64,000 nt of DNA, taken from assembly GCA_964346185.1 (NCBI GenBank), contig CAYFTR010000002.1:1-64000 (forward strand). Reading direction: 5' to 3'. The DNA is from JAAYJS01 sp964346185. GTDB lineage: Bacteria; Bacillota; Clostridia; Eubacteriales; Eubacteriaceae. The notes beneath the pieces were generated by a model that was not told where the DNA came from, ran no database searches, and saw only the letters and a list, made by a program, of their open reading frames with translations. Position 1 is the stretch's first letter; each line of letters starts with the position of its first letter. Both the position numbers and the translations under genes were made by a program. Positions 8,899 through 18,121 of this stretch are shown piece after piece.

Positions 8899-9549
8899 TT
8901 ACGCGGCCTCCTCTACGATTTGCGGCAACTCTGTTACCTTTTCCGCTTTTTTCTTTTCGGACATTTCAGAAATTTTATTGATTAAACCGATGCCTAATCC
9001 CAAGGTTAAGAAAGCGCCCGGTGGTAAAATCATTAAAATCATCGGCTCATATGCCGCGCCGAAAAGACTGAAGCCGAAAATTGTACCGGCTCCGATAATT
9101 TCGCGAACGGCTCCTAAAACTGTTAAAGATAAGGTGAAACCGAGCCCCATGCCGATACCGTCCGCTAAAGACTCAATGACAGTATGGTCAAAAGCAAAAG
9201 CTTCCGCACGCCCTAAAATAATACAGTTAACAACGATTAATGGAATAAAAATACCTAAAGCCGCGTCTAAAGCCGGTACATAAGCTTTCATTAACATACC
9301 GACGATGGTAACAAAGGATGCAATAACAACGACAAATGCGGGGATACGAATATCATCGGGAATTACCTTACGCAACGCGGATATACACACGTTGGATCCG
9401 ATGAGTACCGCTGTCGTTGCAAGCCCCATACCCAAACCGTTAATTGCCAATGTGGAAACGGCCAAAGTCGGGCACATACCCAACAACAGACGAAAGGTCG
9501 GATTTTCTTTTATTATACCGTTGGTTAAATAACCTAAAAACTTTTTCAT
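8899..9549 (-). CDS. rnfE: Rnf complex membrane subunit E
   Basis: A 216-residue integral membrane subunit related to RnfA (inverted topology), with LLGMCPTLAVS near the N-terminus and FIPLIVVNCIILGRA in the middle. These carry the two cysteines expected to share the membrane [2Fe-2S] cluster with RnfA. I use the start MKKFLGYL because GGAGGGGG precedes that ATG by five bases; the open frame reaches 9597 but without a ribosome binding site. The C-terminal tail is charged (EKKKAEKV) and cytoplasmic. Confidence 0.96.
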   Translation of the reverse strand: MKKFLGYLTNGIIKENPTFRLLLGMCPTLAVSTLAINGLGMGLATTAVLIGSNVCISALRKVIPDDIRIPAFVVVIASFVTIVGMLMKAYVPALDAALGIFIPLIVVNCIILGRAEAFAFDHTVIESLADGIGMGLGFTLSLTVLGAVREIIGAGTIFGFSLFGAAYEPMILMILPPGAFLTLGLGIGLINKISEMSEKKKAEKVTELPQIVEEAA

Positions 9550-9550
9550 T

Positions 9551-10315
9551 TTACCCCCTCCATGATTCCAGAACATCGGATACAATGAAACCGCCAATGA
9601 ACCGGTTTATTCCCACAGTCGATTGCGTTGCGCTGTCGGTATTTTCACCTTCCGGCTGTACGGGTGTATCCCCTTGCGGTTGAGATTGGCTATTTTGCGG
9701 TGCTTCAATAAGTTTTAAGAACACCATTTCTGAAAGATTAACACCGTTTGTAACCGCATTGGATGTAATGGTGGCGCCGGTAATGGCGTCTATCTCGTTA
9801 TCAACGGCATTACCGCCCTTAACGACGACAACCGGTTGTGAGCCGTCCTTACCGCTAAATTGCTCTTGAAAAGCGGTTTCCGCAGATTTCGCACCTAATC
9901 CCGGAGTTTCCGATTGATTGATAATCGTAATGCCTCCGATGCTGTTATCCGCCGATTTAAAGCCGGTTAACATCTCGATACCGCCGGCGTATCCCCTCGG
10001 GTTGGTCTTAACCGTGTATCCGACAATCTCATCGCCTTTATAGCCGACATAGGCTTCCACTATTACCTCGGGGTCGTTCGGGTTGACTTCCGCCGCAATA
10101 GCTTCTACATTTTCAACTTTTTCAAAGCGATCCGCCTCGGGCAATACCGCCTGTCTTGCGACGACATTCGCTTCTTCGTTACGTTGTTGAATGATGGTGT
10201 GGGTTGCCGAGTTGGCAAATGCCAAGGCAGCCGAACATACGGCGGTAATAGCAAAAAGAATTAAGCCCAGTCGGACAACTTTTCCCCATTCGATACCTGA
10301 TTTTTTTTCAGTCAT
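9551..10315 (-). CDS. rnfG: Rnf complex flavoprotein subunit G
   Basis: A 254-residue subunit with one N-terminal membrane helix (about 15-36) and an extracytoplasmic FMN-binding domain. The flavinylation motif TGATITS is at 179-185, where T182 is the expected covalent FMN site, and SETPGLG at 135-141 is also conserved. A proline-, glutamine- and glutamate-rich stretch near residues 205-235 is followed by a short hydrophobic end. The start MTEKK is chosen because GGAGGA stands six bases before it. An ApbE-type flavin transferase would be needed for maturation; none is in this window. Confidence 0.95.
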   Translation of the reverse strand: MTEKKSGIEWGKVVRLGLILFAITAVCSAALAFANSATHTIIQQRNEEANVVARQAVLPEADRFEKVENVEAIAAEVNPNDPEVIVEAYVGYKGDEIVGYTVKTNPRGYAGGIEMLTGFKSADNSIGGITIINQSETPGLGAKSAETAFQEQFSGKDGSQPVVVVKGGNAVDNEIDAITGATITSNAVTNGVNLSEMVFLKLIEAPQNSQSQPQGDTPVQPEGENTDSATQSTVGINRFIGGFIVSDVLESWRG

Positions 10316-10316
10316 A

Positions 10317-11273
10317 TTATTGTCCTCCTTCCTTAACCTGTTGCGGTTTATAGCCGTAAACTTTCGGTCTCGTATATTTTTCAATTAAAGGTGCCGCGAC
10401 ATTCATTAATAAAATGGAATAGGAAACACCTTCTGGATAGCCGCCGAATAATCTGATGATGACCGTCAGCAAACCACATCCGACAGCAAATATTATTTGA
10501 CCTTTCGGTGAGGAGGGTGACGATACATAGTCGGTCGCCATAAAAAAGGCACCCAACATCAAACCGCCACTTAGTAATTGAAATAATACATCTTGTTTAA
10601 AAATTAAAGACAATACAGCTACCGTTCCCAAGTAAGCAACGGGAATTCTGTAGGAGATAACACCTCTAACAATTAAATACACACCACCCAATATTAAAGC
10701 CAAAGCGGATATTTCGCCGATACTGCCATACACACCGTTGAGTCCTAAAAATAAATCCATATAAGAGGGTAAAAGTGACGGATCCGCTCCGGCTTCCAAC
10801 ATACCCAAGGGTGTTGCGGTTGTAAAAGTATCGGTGAGCGGTATATAAGCGTTACCTGTCATTCGTACTGGCCATGAGGCAACCAAAAAAGCTCTTGCAG
10901 CCAATGCGGGGTTCATAAAATTATGTCCCAAACCGCCAAAGCATTGCTTAACCAAGGCAATCGCAAAAACGGAACCAAGTACGCCCAACCACCACGGTGC
11001 ATTGATCGGCAAGTTAAATGCCAATAATAACCCCGTAACTACGGCACTCCAATCATTAATTGTGATCGGTTTTTTTAGTATTTTTTGAATGATGTATTCG
11101 GTAGCAACACAGCTTGCTATGCAAACCGCAACCAACATAAGTACACGAACGCCGAAAACATAGGCTGCAACCGCCAATGCCGGTAACAAAGCGATAACCA
11201 CATTCTGCATAATACCGGAGGTGGTTTCGACACTTCTGATATGTGGTGATGATGATACAAATAAATTTTTCAC
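10317..11273 (-). CDS. rnfD: Rnf complex membrane flavoprotein subunit D
   Basis: A 318-residue polytopic subunit (about nine to ten helices) of the RnfD/NqrB family. The FMN attachment region reads TFTTATPLG, a variant of the usual SGATP motif that keeps the threonine before A-T-P. N-terminal SSSPHIRS is also family-specific. Translation starts at GTG, with GGAGGG four to five bases upstream. It sits nine bases after rnfC and one base before rnfG. The central ion path of Rnf probably runs through this subunit; whether the ion is Na+ or H+ cannot be told from sequence here. Confidence 0.95.
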   Translation of the reverse strand: MKNLFVSSSPHIRSVETTSGIMQNVVIALLPALAVAAYVFGVRVLMLVAVCIASCVATEYIIQKILKKPITINDWSAVVTGLLLAFNLPINAPWWLGVLGSVFAIALVKQCFGGLGHNFMNPALAARAFLVASWPVRMTGNAYIPLTDTFTTATPLGMLEAGADPSLLPSYMDLFLGLNGVYGSIGEISALALILGGVYLIVRGVISYRIPVAYLGTVAVLSLIFKQDVLFQLLSGGLMLGAFFMATDYVSSPSSPKGQIIFAVGCGLLTVIIRLFGGYPEGVSYSILLMNVAAPLIEKYTRPKVYGYKPQQVKEGGQ

Positions 11274-11282
11274 AATGCCCTC

Positions 11283-12611
11283 CTAAATCTTTCCTTTTCT
11301 TCTCAAATCGTTGATTTCTCTTTTAGCCACTCTGATCGAGGAGACAAGGGTGCGTTTTGCAGGACAAATAAAGGAACAGCTGCCGCACTCAATACAATCC
11401 AAGGCATGCAATTCTTCACAATTCGCCCACTGGCTTTTTTGAGCATAAGCCGAAAGATACAGGGGTTGCAAATGAATCGGACAAACTTCGGTACATTTTC
11501 CGCAACGAATGCAATTTTGCGGTTCGGGGATATAGGCCGATTTTTTCGTCAAACATAAAATACAGGACGTTCCTTTAATAGCCGGCACATCCGTTCCGAA
11601 TAAGGCAATACCCATCATGGGGCCTCCCATAATAACCTTATAGGGATCCGACTCAAAACCTCCGCACAAATCGATAACATTTTGCAACGGTGTTCCGATT
11701 TTTACTTCGAAAGTGCGTGCTTCTTTAATCGCATCGCCCGTGCAGGTTAAAAGTCGCGAGTACAAAGGCATACCAGTTTCAAAGGTTACGGCGATTTGGC
11801 TTGCCGTAGCAACATTAAGTACGACAACGCCGGCATCTGCCGGTAACCCGCCGGAAGGTACTTCCCTGCCGGTGACGGCATTAATGAGTTGTTTTTCTCC
11901 TCCTTGCGGGTATTTTGTTTCTAACGGAACAATTTCAATATCGTCTTCCGGAGTAAGGGCTTCCCGTAATTTTTCGATAGCCTCCGGTTTGTTATCCTCT
12001 ACACCGATATACCCTTTGGTGACACCGGTTGCATACATGGCAATTCGCAAGCCTTGCAAAACACGTTTGGGTCTTGCCATCATCAAGTGGTGATCCGCCG
12101 TTACATAGGGCTCGCATTCCGCACCGTTTAATACGATACAGTCCACCTTTTTATCCGGCGGAATCGACAATTTGACATGAGTCGGAAACATTGCCCCGCC
12201 AAGGCCGACAATACCGGCATCCTGAATAATACTGATAACTTCTTTCGGTTCAAAATTTTGGTGATTGCCAAAGGGTTTTATGGCCGGATCGACTTGGTTC
12301 TGCCCGTCGGATTCTATGACAACGGACATCACATTATCGCCGTTGGCATGGGGTCGCGGCTCTACAGCAACAACCGTACCGCTGACACTGGCATGAGCCG
12401 GTACCGAAACAAATCCGTTTGCTTCACCGACTTTTTGTCCGAAGTAAACATAATCCTTTTTCTTAACCAGCGGTTTGGCCGGTGCTCCGATATGCTGAGA
12501 CATCGGAATGGTTACAAGTTCCGGTTCGGGTGCAACCTTTACGGATACCTCAGCCGTTCTTTTTTTCCGATAGGGCGGGTGTATACCGCCACGGAAAGTT
12601 TTTGATTTCAT
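11283..12611 (-). CDS. rnfC: Rnf complex NADH-binding subunit C
   Basis: A 442-residue peripheral subunit that carries the NAD(H) and FMN site. Order: N-terminal barrel-sandwich domain (HIGAPAKPLVKKKDYV), the NuoF-like core with GLGGAMFPTHVK and GAECEPYVTADHHLM, then two [4Fe-4S] motifs CIRCGKCTEVCP and CIECGSCSFICP near the C-terminus. GGAGG precedes the ATG I chose (MKSKTF); the open frame extends upstream to 12692 without support. It is the first gene of rnfCDGEAB. The upstream region has an extended -10 (TG-T-TAAAAT near 12655) but no convincing -35. Confidence 0.96.
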   Translation of the reverse strand: MKSKTFRGGIHPPYRKKRTAEVSVKVAPEPELVTIPMSQHIGAPAKPLVKKKDYVYFGQKVGEANGFVSVPAHASVSGTVVAVEPRPHANGDNVMSVVIESDGQNQVDPAIKPFGNHQNFEPKEVISIIQDAGIVGLGGAMFPTHVKLSIPPDKKVDCIVLNGAECEPYVTADHHLMMARPKRVLQGLRIAMYATGVTKGYIGVEDNKPEAIEKLREALTPEDDIEIVPLETKYPQGGEKQLINAVTGREVPSGGLPADAGVVVLNVATASQIAVTFETGMPLYSRLLTCTGDAIKEARTFEVKIGTPLQNVIDLCGGFESDPYKVIMGGPMMGIALFGTDVPAIKGTSCILCLTKKSAYIPEPQNCIRCGKCTEVCPIHLQPLYLSAYAQKSQWANCEELHALDCIECGSCSFICPAKRTLVSSIRVAKREINDLRRKGKI

Positions 12612-12694
12612 CTTTACCTCCAAAACACTTACACAAATTCCATTACTGTATTTTAACATTAAGAAACGTTTACGTATAGTGTAAAATCTCAACG

Positions 12695-12733
12695 TAAAAA
12701 ACTTAAAAGCACCTTGAACAAGGTGCTTTTAAG
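12695..12733 (-). terminator. Terminator after the M18 aminopeptidase gene
   Basis: Arms 12702-12716 and 12719-12733 form a long stem around AAAAGCACCTTG; on the minus strand TTTTTTACG follows. It isolates the rnf operon from the upstream aminopeptidase gene. Confidence 0.85.
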
Positions 12734-12817
12734 TAGGAAAAAATCCTAATTTCGGTTATTTATCAAGTTTTTTCGAAATATCCTGAACAGGCGATCATTT
12801 AATTCCGTATCTCTGCT

Positions 12818-14264
12818 TTAACCAACTTTTTTAAAGTCTAAAAGGAAGGTGCGATAGGCTTTATAAGCCATATAAACATCAATTTTAGAACATAATTCAA
12901 AGGGTGCATGCATGGACAACAAAGCGGGGCCGCAGTCGACAACATTCATACCGTATTGTGCCAGCATCCAGGCGATGGTGCCACCGCCCCCCAAATCCAC
13001 TCTGCCCAAGTCTCCGGTTTGCCAAGACACATTGTCTTGATCAAAACAGGTGCGTAACCCTGCCATAAATTCAGCATGGGCATCGTTAGAGCCGCTTTTA
13101 CCTCTGGCACCGCCATATTTGGAAATGGTTACACCTTTTCCTGCATAAGACGCATTTTTTAAANNNNNNNNNNTGGGTTCCGGTGTAGTTCGGGTCATAA
13201 GCCGAATTGACATCCGCAGATAGAGCATCGGAAGCCATGAGTCCGCGACGGATTGCAGATTCCGGTAAGGCTTCTCCGCTTAAATATGCCAGTTCCGCAA
13301 CCGCATACTCGAAATATTTGGACATCATGCCCGTGCTGCCGTAGGATCCTATCTCCTCTTTATCCGCCAAAATAACGCAAGCGGTACGTTCCGGCACTTC
13401 CGTCAGCGACAGTAACGCCGCCGCCGCCGTATAGGAACAGACTCTGTCGTCTTGTCCGTAGCCGCCGATAAAGCTTCTGTCAAAGCCTACATCGCGTGCC
13501 TCTCCGGCGGGAACCGCTTCCAATTCTGCCGATACAAAGTCCTCTTCCAAAATGCCGTAGGTTTTGTAAAGGTGTTCTAAAATTGCCAGTTTAACAGGTT
13601 CATTTATCTCTTTGTCATTATAGGGAATGTTACCGACCAATAAATTAAGACCTTCACCTTGAATACCTTCGGACATTTTTTTCTGCATTTGTTCCTGTGC
13701 CAAATGGGGTAATAAATCGGTAATAACAAATACCGGATCTTCCGGCTTTTCTCCGATGGTCACTTCTATTTTTGTACCGTCTTTTTTAATGATAACGCCG
13801 TGAAGTGCCAGAGGAATGGTCACCCATTGGTATTTTTTAATGCCGCCGTAATAATGGGTTTTTAAAAATGCCATCTCACATTCTTCGTACAACGGGTTGG
13901 GTTTTAAATCCAACCGAGGCGAATCGATGTGTCCGCCGACGATGTTCATCCCCTTCGATAAAGGCTGCCGACCGATAATAAAAAGCAACACCGCTTTGTT
14001 TTGATGATTGACATAAGCTTTATCACCGGCTTGCAAAGGTTTATCCTTGGGCCACTCGTATAAATCAACAAACCCTTTTTCAGTAGCTTCCCGTATAAAG
14101 TAAGTGCTGCAGGTGCGCTCGGTTTTACAATCACTTAAAAACGTTCTGTACGTTTCGTTGAAAGTAAACACTTTTTCTTTTTCCGTCTCGTCGACTTTCG
14201 TCCATGCACAAGGAACGGTACGACCAAGTTTTTCCTGTAATTCAACTGCTTTTGGTTCTGACAT
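12818..14264 (-). CDS. M18 family zinc aminopeptidase, interrupted by a 10-N assembly gap
   Basis: Cytoplasmic dinuclear-zinc aminopeptidase (aspartyl aminopeptidase family) that trims N-terminal residues from peptides. The metal-binding segments are all present: GGHIDSPR at 110-117, the DKEEIGSYGSTGM block with the catalytic glutamate, DVNSAYDPN, and the final MHAPFELCSK histidine. The two halves (13174-14264 and 12818-13163) are in different frames across the Ns. Continuity of the family alignment, with NYTGT before and LKNASYAGKG after, says the real gap length must be a multiple of three, not ten. This is therefore one intact gene with a placeholder gap, not a frameshift. AGGAG precedes the ATG. 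Confidence 0.9.
13164..13173. other. Assembly gap (10 N) inside the aminopeptidase gene
   Basis: Ten unknown bases. The reading frames on either side fit only if the true length is a multiple of three. Confidence 0.95.
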
Positions 14265-14272
14265 AATCTCTC

Positions 14273-14536
14273 CTAGTTTTTATTTTTTTCTAAATATTCT
14301 TTTTCCAACTTCTTAGATACTTCAGCTATATGGGCTTTTTCTTCTTCCGTATAGTTCGGTTCTTCATCGACAAATTCTATTCTTTCCAATTGGCTGCGTA
14401 AACTTTCCCTGAATACAGTGATATATTCCTGCCTTAATGTCTGTTGTTCAGTCTTTTCTTCAGGTGTTAGCGTCTCTCCCCGTTTGCCTTTACGTGCCAA
14501 TTCGTTAATACGATCTATTTTTTCTTTACTTAACAT
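14273..14536 (-). CDS. DUF896 (YnzC-like) protein
   Basis: A small cytoplasmic protein of 87 residues with the DUF896 signature: IDRINELARKGKRGETLTPEE, then a helical QQTLRQEYI...FRESLRSQL segment. YnzC in Bacillus subtilis has the same two-helix hairpin and is linked to the SOS operon yneA-yneB-ynzC, but no SOS genes are near here, so no role is claimed. The C-terminus is a charged helix (KKLEKEYLEKNKN). It overlaps the preceding gene by eleven bases and is followed eight bases later by the aminopeptidase gene. Confidence 0.88.
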   Translation of the reverse strand: MLSKEKIDRINELARKGKRGETLTPEEKTEQQTLRQEYITVFRESLRSQLERIEFVDEEPNYTEEEKAHIAEVSKKLEKEYLEKNKN

Positions 14537-15845
14537 TATTAAGTCTCTCCTTATTTTTTAATAATCCGGCTTGTTTTAATCGCTCTAATGTTAAGAGCAA
14601 CCCCAATTTTCCATGATAATGGGTCAATCCGCCTTGAAAATATGCAATGTAGGGTTCCCTCATGGGGGCATCGGCCGATAACTCGATGGAGGATCCTTGA
14701 ATAAAAGCACCGGCCGCCATAATGACCGGACAATTATAGCCCGGCATCTCCCATGGTTCCGGCGTGACGTAAGCGTCCACCGGAGCCGCCTCCTGTACGG
14801 CTTTGCAAAATGTAATCACCGCTTCGGGATCACCGAATTGAATACTCTGAATAATATCGGAGCGATAATCTTTTGCTCCGGGACAAACCTCGTATCCCAA
14901 TGCATTATAGGTTGCAGACATTAAAATAGCCGTTTTAAGTGCTTGTGCCACAACCGTCGGAGCTAAAAAAAGTCCCATCATTAATGTGCGATTAATACCC
15001 AACGTGGCACCGACTTCTTTCGCAATTCCCGGCGCAGTTAATCGTGCAGCCGCTTGCATAACGCAGTGTTTTCGACCGACAACATAGCCGCCTGTAGGTG
15101 CAATACCGCCTCCCGGGTTTTTAATTAGAGATCCGGCCATTAAATCGACACCAACGTGGATCGGTTCTTTCGTGTCTAAAAACTCTCCGTAACAATTGTC
15201 TACGAAAATTTTTACCTTCGGTGCCGCTTTTTTTATTTCCGTTACCGCTTTTTCTATATCGGTGATGGTTAAAGCCTTACGCCAACTATACCCTTTGGAT
15301 CGTTGTATGTAAATTAATTTGGTCTTTTCATTAATTTGTGCCAAGGCGGCTTGAATATCAATATCTCCGGATTCAGTCAATTCAACCTGACGGTAGTGTA
15401 CACCGAGATCCTTTAATGTGCCCTTATCAGACGTACTGTCCTCAGCTCCGATCACCGATACAATAGTATCGTAAGGGCTACCCGTAACGGATAACAATTC
15501 GTCACCGGGACGTAAAATGCCATACAGACATAGGGCAATGGCATGAGTACCTGATGCGATATGGGGTCGTACCAAGGCATCTTCGCCGCCGAAAACTTCG
15601 GCATAAATAGCTTCTAACGCCTCCCTGCCTACATCGTCATACCCGTAGCCCGTGGTACCGTTAAAGTGATGTTCCGCCAAACCCACATGTTGCATCGCTT
15701 TAATGACACGATATTGGTGCATTTCCGCCATTTCGTCTATAGCATTGACAATTTCTTTATATTCTTCCGCTATACGGTCGACAAATGCCGTTGTTTCTTT
15801 CGATATACTAAAATTTTTTAATAAATAATTTTCTTTATTGAACAT
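14526..15845 (-). CDS. PLP-dependent methionine gamma-lyase-like protein (YnbB / aluminium-resistance family)
   Basis: A 439-residue fold-type I PLP enzyme of the family annotated as aluminium resistance protein or methionine gamma-lyase family, present in many Firmicutes but with no proven reaction. Recognisable parts are the early HHFNGTTGYGYDDVGRE block, RPHIASGTHAIAL (cofactor phosphate loop), FVDNCYGEF with the aspartate that contacts the pyridine nitrogen, and the glycine-rich PGGGIAPTGGYVVG. It is translationally linked to DUF896, overlapping by eleven bases. True methionine gamma-lyase motifs are not conserved enough to assert that activity. Confidence 0.86.
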   Translation of the reverse strand: MFNKENYLLKNFSISKETTAFVDRIAEEYKEIVNAIDEMAEMHQYRVIKAMQHVGLAEHHFNGTTGYGYDDVGREALEAIYAEVFGGEDALVRPHIASGTHAIALCLYGILRPGDELLSVTGSPYDTIVSVIGAEDSTSDKGTLKDLGVHYRQVELTESGDIDIQAALAQINEKTKLIYIQRSKGYSWRKALTITDIEKAVTEIKKAAPKVKIFVDNCYGEFLDTKEPIHVGVDLMAGSLIKNPGGGIAPTGGYVVGRKHCVMQAAARLTAPGIAKEVGATLGINRTLMMGLFLAPTVVAQALKTAILMSATYNALGYEVCPGAKDYRSDIIQSIQFGDPEAVITFCKAVQEAAPVDAYVTPEPWEMPGYNCPVIMAAGAFIQGSSIELSADAPMREPYIAYFQGGLTHYHGKLGLLLTLERLKQAGLLKNKERLNNVK

Positions 15846-15865
15846 TGTTGTCCTCTTTTTCCGTG

Positions 15866-17335
15866 TTAATCTTGGTACATTGTCAACATATGGTGATAAA
15901 CACCTTCTTCATTTAATAAGTTTTCGTGGGTTCCTCTTTCAACAATACCTTCTTTAGTCAATACTAAAATGATATCGGCGTGACGTATTGTCGTTAAACG
16001 ATGGGCAATGGTAAAGGTGGTGCGACCTCTGGTCAGTTTTTTTAATGATTGCTGTACCAGTCGCTCGCTTTCGTTATCCAGTGCCGAAGTCGCTTCATCT
16101 AAAATAAGAATTGGCGGATTTTTTAAAAACACTCGGGCAATGCTGATTCTTTGCCTTTGCCCTCCGGAGAGTTTTAAACCCCTTTCACCGACATAGGAGC
16201 GATAACCGTCTTTTAATGCCATAATAAAATCGTGGGCACCTGCCAACTTTGCCGCTTGGATAATCTCTTCCCGAGTAGCATCGGGCTTACCGTAGGCGAT
16301 ATTCTCCATTAACGTACCGGAAAACAAATAAACATCTTGCTGAACCATACCGATGTTGGAGCGTAAGGATTTTAAGGTAACCTCTCGAATATCGTGTCCG
16401 TCAACTTTAATGCTGCCTGCGGTCACATCATAAAACCGGGGTATTAAGTTACACAAAGTTGTTTTCCCGCCGCCGGAAGGACCGATTATGGCAATATTTT
16501 CCCCGGGCTTAACGTGCAAATCAATATTCGTGAGTACTTCGCTGTCTCCGTCGGAATATTGAAAGCTGACATTGTCAAAATCAATTTGGCCTCGTACGCC
16601 TTTTAAAACCTCCGCACCGGGCTTGTCGGTAATGTCGAAAGGTTCATCCATAATTTCTACAAAACGTTCGATACCGGTGAGTCCTCTTTGGAATTGTTCC
16701 GTAAATTCTACAACTCTTCGTATACTGGTTAATAAGGTGCCGACAAATAACAAATAAGCGATAAAATCTCCGGGGCTTATGTAGCCCTTTATGAGTAACA
16801 GCGACCCGCCGATGAGTACGGTAATGTACATGAGAGAATCGAAAAATCGGATCATAGCGACAAATCCGCCCATGTAACGATAGTTTAATTTTTTAATATC
16901 CAGAAATTGGGCATTACTCTCTTCAAATTTATGACATTCCATCTCTTCATTAGCAAAACTTTTTACCACACGAATGCCTAATAGAGAATCCTCCACCTGT
17001 GCGTTGATATCTCCAATTTGAACACGACTCCTTTTAAAGGCTCGACGCATTTTTCGGTTGTAACGACTCGAAAAAAATATCATAAAAGGAATAATCGCAA
17101 AAATCGCTACGGTTAAAGGAATATTAATCTGTACTAATATAATAAAAGCTACAGTAATTTTCAAACCTGCTATAAAAAACTCTTCCGGGACATGGTGGGC
17201 AAACTCCGTAACATCAAAAAGGTCCGAAGTAATGCGTGCCATTATCTGCCCTACTTGAGTATTGCTATAATAGGAAAATGAAAGTTGTTGCAGGTGGTCG
17301 AATAAATCCCGACGCATATCGGTTTCTATTTTAGC
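15866..17335 (-). CDS. ABC exporter, fused permease and ATPase (5' end lost in a gap)
   Basis: The C-terminal ~490 residues of a homodimeric-type ABC exporter (MsbA/YknU-like). The sequence resumes after the gap at IETDMRRDLFDHLQQLSF, which in full-length relatives lies near residue 85-90. It then shows the remaining membrane helices and a complete nucleotide-binding domain: Walker A GPSGGGKTT, Q-loop MVQQDVYLF, signature LSGGQRQR, Walker B ILILDEATSALD and the switch histidine in TIAHRLTT. The substrate is unknown. The short stretch 17436-17464 should hold the true start, but its frame cannot be fixed. AAGGAGGG at about 17481 may be the ribosome binding site. Confidence 0.9.
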   Translation of the reverse strand, partial: AKIETDMRRDLFDHLQQLSFSYYSNTQVGQIMARITSDLFDVTEFAHHVPEEFFIAGLKITVAFIILVQINIPLTVAIFAIIPFMIFFSSRYNRKMRRAFKRSRVQIGDINAQVEDSLLGIRVVKSFANEEMECHKFEESNAQFLDIKKLNYRYMGGFVAMIRFFDSLMYITVLIGGSLLLIKGYISPGDFIAYLLFVGTLLTSIRRVVEFTEQFQRGLTGIERFVEIMDEPFDITDKPGAEVLKGVRGQIDFDNVSFQYSDGDSEVLTNIDLHVKPGENIAIIGPSGGGKTTLCNLIPRFYDVTAGSIKVDGHDIREVTLKSLRSNIGMVQQDVYLFSGTLMENIAYGKPDATREEIIQAAKLAGAHDFIMALKDGYRSYVGERGLKLSGGQRQRISIARVFLKNPPILILDEATSALDNESERLVQQSLKKLTRGRTTFTIAHRLTTIRHADIILVLTKEGIVERGTHENLLNEEGVYHHMLTMYQD

Positions 17336-17435
17336 NNNNNNNNNNNNNNNNNNNNNNNNNNNNNNNNNNNNNNNNNNNNNNNNNNNNNNNNNNNNNNNNN
17401 NNNNNNNNNNNNNNNNNNNNNNNNNNNNNNNNNNN
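17336..17435. other. Assembly gap (100 N) in the ABC exporter gene
   Basis: Exactly 100 N. About 75-85 residues (roughly 225-255 bases) of the transporter's first two membrane helices are missing, so the real gap is longer than 100 bases. Confidence 0.95.
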
Positions 17436-17604
17436 GAAATTAAATAATTTGTTTTCATCTGCATAAACCGAAATAATGCCCTCCTTTTCTATAAATATTT
17501 TTTTGAAACAAGATTGGATCGGTATAAACTTTTTACAACACATGTTTATTATTTTACCACTATCTGTATATGAGTGCAAAAGAACGATTTGCTTTAAAAT
17601 AATT

Positions 17605-17633
17605 GTGACAAAAAAAATAAGCTGTGTTATAAT
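17605..17633 (+). promoter_or_regulatory. Promoter of tRNA-Arg
   Basis: GTGACA (17605-17610), a 17-base spacer with an A tract, and TATAAT (17628-17633) lie 33 bases before the first base of the tRNA. Confidence 0.8.
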
Positions 17634-17666
17634 AGCTTGCGTAACATTTTACATGTTTTTTATTAT

Positions 17667-17743
17667 GCGCCCGTAGCTCAGGTGGATAGAGCAATGGTCT
17701 CCGAAGCCATGTGCCGTACGTTCGAATCGTATCGGGCGCACCA
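17667..17743 (+). tRNA. tRNA-Arg (anticodon CCG)
   Basis: Complete cloverleaf: acceptor GCGCCCG with CGGGCGC, D arm with GCTCAGGTGGATAGAGC, anticodon stem ATGGT/GCCAT enclosing CTCCGAA (anticodon CCG, codon CGG), T arm with GTTCGAATC, discriminator A and encoded CCA. Confidence 0.96.
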
Positions 17744-17771
17744 TTAATGACAACAACATATTTAAAATACC

Positions 17772-17807
17772 AAACCCTCCGCGAAGCTGATGCTTAGTGG
17801 AGGGTTT
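17772..17807 (+). terminator. Hairpin after tRNA-Arg
   Basis: AAACCCTCC (17772-17780) pairs with GGAGGGTTT (17799-17807), and AAGC/GCTT extends the stem inside. The U tract is poor (TTTAGTAGTG), so termination efficiency is uncertain. Confidence 0.65.
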
Positions 17808-18121
17808 AGTAGTGTTTGAGTGCGATTAAGCCTTTCTATTATCAGTTTGCCCACGAATCGACAATACACATCTCTGTACTTACAACAATAAATTTCCAAA
17901 TATCTGAATCCTATCCTGTTAATATTCAATATCTTTTAACTAGTATAAATAAAAATAAAAACAAACTTTATAATATTGTAAACACATATTTTGTGACATT
18001 CAATTAGCAACTATTGATAAAATAATCCCATAGTAGCTTTTAGTTGCCAATTTAAATTCCTTATCTCATATCTCATACGAATTCTAGGACTTGACTGTCA
18101 TAACTAAAAAAATAATCTTTT
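17808..18121. other. Gene-free AT-rich stretch
   Basis: About 310 bases between the tRNA terminator and the methyltransferase end. A 63-codon open frame here has no ribosome binding site and low-complexity N/K/I/Y content. I see no RNA structure, repeat or mobile-element end. Confidence 0.6.

Noticed and set aside
12818..14264. True frameshift in the M18 aminopeptidase
   Set aside because: The frame change occurs exactly at ten Ns, and the family alignment continues on both sides; a wrong gap length explains it.
17816..18007. 63-codon open frame in the stretch after tRNA-Arg
   Set aside because: It has no ribosome binding site, low-complexity content and no family similarity that I can see.
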